Below, one piece after another: positions 54,882-56,583 of a stretch of 56,583 nucleotides of DNA (positions are counted from its first letter, which is position 1; each line of letters opens with the position of its first letter). The translations under genes and the position numbers were made by a program. This DNA is from a virus. The DNA lies in the IMG/VR virus record IMGVR_UViG_3300036785_000557, positions 1 to 56,583 of that record, one strand, 5' to 3'. Below the pieces are notes generated by a model, which saw only the letters and a list, made by a program, of their open reading frames with translations, was not told the origin of the DNA and made no database searches.

Positions 54882-55510
54882 CGCGGGCGCCGCAATCTCT
54901 TTGTGAATTTTTGGCCGCCAAGGGTGGCTTGCGGGAATTCCGTGGTCAACGTGATACCACGGGGGCATCGGATTTGCGCGCTATCGGCGCACGGGACTGG
55001 CACCGCGCAGCACCTTTCCGGCCCAAACTTATGCGCGTGGATTCCGGCCTGTGCCCGGATGACGCCGCGCTGATAGCCTGGGAAGCGGGCTATTTTCCGG
55101 ATTGCGTAGAGCGGCCGGAGATCCAGGACTTGATCGACGCCATAGACCGCGAGCTGGGCGGCCGGCCGGTCTATACCCTGGATGACGAACACACCCTGTA
55201 TGAGCTGGAAATGGCCGCCTGGGAGCGCGAACAAACGATGGCCGCGTTTCGGGCATCGGCCGAGCCACTGCCGGGCCGGGTTATTCCCGTGGGGGCCGTG
55301 GCCATGGCGGGCATGGCGGGCGATGCCGCCTATCTGTACGCGGTGGCCTACGTGACAAAAAAGACTGGGCGCCACGGGGTAAATCTGTACGCCAAGGCAT
55401 TCCGGGCGGGTGAGATCAAGCACGCGTGGCACCATGTTTTCCCGAATGAGCAAGCCCGGCTTGACGCGGTGAATGCATTTTTTGCCGAGAACCTAGAAGG
55501 GGTGTTTTGA
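54878..55510 (+). CDS. Conserved hypothetical protein (210 aa)
   Basis: ATGA overlap start. LCEFLAAKGGLREFRGQRDT, RPKLMRVDSGLCPDDAALIA, WEAGYFPD and GRPVYTLDDEHTLYELEMAA. It reads like a family seen in acetic-acid-bacterial prophages; function unknown. The C-terminal part is beta/alpha with VAYVTKKTGRHGVNLYAKAF. Confidence 0.55.
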   Translation: MTRAPQSLCEFLAAKGGLREFRGQRDTTGASDLRAIGARDWHRAAPFRPKLMRVDSGLCPDDAALIAWEAGYFPDCVERPEIQDLIDAIDRELGGRPVYTLDDEHTLYELEMAAWEREQTMAAFRASAEPLPGRVIPVGAVAMAGMAGDAAYLYAVAYVTKKTGRHGVNLYAKAFRAGEIKHAWHHVFPNEQARLDAVNAFFAENLEGVF

Positions 55511-55821
55511 CGAATCTCAAATACATTCTTCTGGATAACGGAATCGCCGTGCCATGCCCAAGCCTGAAGGCGTGGTGTGACTGGTATGAGACGCATGACC
55601 GGGTAATCAGACAGGAGGTAATCGGCCGTTCGATGGTCTCCACGGTGTTTCTGGGCCTGGACCATAATTTCTATGACGATGGACCGCCGATATTGTTTGA
55701 GACCATGATTTTTGGCGGGCCGCGCGACCAATCGGGATGGCAGTATGCAACACAAGCCGACGCCTTAGAAGGCCACAACAAAGCCGTTGAATTAGTGACT
55801 GGACCACCTTTAAATGCTTGA
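55507..55821 (+). CDS. Conserved small phage protein (104 aa)
   Basis: TTG start at 55507 with AAGGGG upstream. YILLDNGIAVPCPSLKAWCD, STVFLGLDHNFYDDGPPILF, ETMIFGG and YATQADALEGHNKAVELV form the layout of a small phage family I recognise, function unknown. Confidence 0.7.
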   Translation: MTNLKYILLDNGIAVPCPSLKAWCDWYETHDRVIRQEVIGRSMVSTVFLGLDHNFYDDGPPILFETMIFGGPRDQSGWQYATQADALEGHNKAVELVTGPPLNA

Positions 55822-55993
55822 AACTGACTTCACCCTTACCCCGCCGCAAGAGCTGGAGGCCGCCCGTAGCGAGGCCCCGCCCGCGCAAGGCATGTTATTC
55901 GCGCCGTACCTGGACAGGCAGCGCAAAAAGGCCGCGCGCTATGTCGAGCCGAGCTTGATGGACTATCTGGCGGACAATCCCCGTGGAGCTTAA
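55814..55993 (+). CDS. Small hypothetical protein (59 aa)
   Basis: ATG 55814 overlaps the upstream gene by 8 bp and the stop overlaps the next start by 11 bp. MLETDFTLTPPQELEAARSE then QGMLFAPYLDRQRKKAARYV. The pattern QxxLFxP is common in small phage proteins. Confidence 0.55.
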   Translation: MLETDFTLTPPQELEAARSEAPPAQGMLFAPYLDRQRKKAARYVEPSLMDYLADNPRGA

Positions 55994-56513
55994 AATCACA
56001 ATGACGGAGGGCGAGCCTGCGCGTAAGTGTGGCGAATGTGGCCTGTGCTGCAAACTTTTGCCGGTTAAATCGCTTGGCAAGCCCGCCAACACACGATGCC
56101 AATTTCAGCGCATGAGCAAAGGCTGCACGATCTACGCCAAACGCCCGTTTGATTGCCAGACGTGGGCTTGCCGGTGGCTGGTGGACCCTGCCACAGCGGG
56201 TTTGCCCCGGCCGGACAGGAGCCATTATGTGGTGGACATCATGCCGGACTTTATCACGATAGATCAGCATGACGGAGCCGGGCCGGTGGATATTCCCGTG
56301 CTTCAGATTTGGGTAGATCCGGCGTATCCTGACGCGCACCGCACGCCGGCATTACGTGAGTACATGCAGCGCATGGCGGTTGAGGAGGGTATGGCGGCGC
56401 TGGTACGATGGGATTCTAAGAGGGCGGTGACGGTGTTTGCGCCATTCTTTTCGAGCGATGGACAATGGCATGAGCGCGAGGGTACGTGCCGCGCTGAAGA
56501 AAGGATTTTTTGA
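55983..56513 (+). CDS. YkgJ-like zinc/iron-chelating Cys-rich protein (176 aa)
   Basis: GTG 55983 (ATG 56001 is an alternative). CGECGLCCKLLPVKSLGKPA, then CQFQRMSKGCTIYAKRPFDC and QTWACRW give the eight-Cys pattern of the YkgJ/CxxCxxCC family, which binds zinc or iron. Full length for the family core, followed by about 100 residues of mixed fold. Role in phages unknown. Last gene before the contig junction. Confidence 0.78.
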   Translation: MELKITMTEGEPARKCGECGLCCKLLPVKSLGKPANTRCQFQRMSKGCTIYAKRPFDCQTWACRWLVDPATAGLPRPDRSHYVVDIMPDFITIDQHDGAGPVDIPVLQIWVDPAYPDAHRTPALREYMQRMAVEEGMAALVRWDSKRAVTVFAPFFSSDGQWHEREGTCRAEERIF

Positions 56514-56583
56514 TGGGCTATCCGAGGAGGGATGACCATGAAATTGCAAACGGCACGGATATTCCGCCGTAATCTGCGTCTGC
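56457..56583. repeat. Terminal direct repeat, copy 2
   Basis: Identical to 1-127; joining the two gives an uninterrupted early operon across the junction. Confidence 0.9.
56538..56583 (+). CDS. 5' end of the 48-residue membrane protein (duplicate of 82-228)
   Basis: The ATG with its GAGGAGGG ribosome site and the first 15 codons are repeated here; the gene is complete at the left end of the window. Confidence 0.85.
   Translation, partial: MKLQTARIFRRNLRL

Overview
The window is the whole genome of a short-tailed (podovirus-like) temperate phage that appears to be kept as a plasmid, i.e. a phage-plasmid. The first 127 bases and the last 127 bases are identical, so the molecule closes to a circle of 56,456 bp. 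The host is most likely an alphaproteobacterium: the phage carries a GcrA-type cell-cycle regulator, a family I know only from that class, and the style of the small genes suggests Acetobacteraceae-like hosts (inference). No tyrosine integrase, CRISPR array, tRNA or rRNA gene was seen.

Layout. (1) 47.3-56.5 kb runs through the circle junction into 0.08-1.38 kb: a long rightward early operon of about 28 small genes, mostly unknown, with many ATGA/TAATG overlaps, including a DUF932-like protein, small membrane proteins, HTH proteins and a YkgJ-like Cys-rich protein. It is headed by a good sigma70-type promoter at 47,254. (2) 1.39-7.4 kb, leftward: a winged-helix replication initiator with iterons inside its gene, a DnaB-type helicase, a GcrA-like regulator and small genes. 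(3) 7.4-7.65 kb: divergent control region. (4) 7.66-12.2 kb, rightward: Cro-like protein, zinc-finger protein, RusA resolvase and an extra-long RecT. (5) 12.2-39.4 kb, leftward late block. Read in the direction of transcription: KTSC protein, serine recombinase, J-domain protein, large terminase, portal, two 11-12 codon mini-genes, scaffold-like protein, major capsid protein, adaptor, tail hub, three ejection-type proteins, tail spike/fibre proteins and a holin candidate. There is no tape measure, tail-tube or sheath gene. (6) 39.6-43.0 kb, rightward plasmid module: excisionase-like wHTH, ParA, ribbon-helix-helix protein and small regulators. (7) 43.0-47.1 kb: a wHTH Rep-like gene, an ASCH protein, a 1.35 kb noncoding region with a perfect DnaA box and three iterons, and a DUF1376-like replication protein.

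How it seems to work. The phage brings its own initiator and helicase and relies on host polymerase. The initiator gene contains five copies or variants of a 14-bp element (core GTCAATTGCACCCC) and three exact copies lie in the noncoding region at 45.9 kb, next to the DnaA box; this links the lytic replication genes with a plasmid-type origin. ParA plus the RHH protein would give segregation and the serine recombinase could resolve multimers.

Most interesting signals: twin mini-genes at 32.2-32.3 kb whose shared nine codons differ only at synonymous third positions; a three-hairpin leader RNA repeated before unrelated early genes (47.6, 48.5 and 52.6 kb) with a conserved AANNAA hexaloop; the split iteron family; and a GGxGY repeat module spread over four virion proteins.
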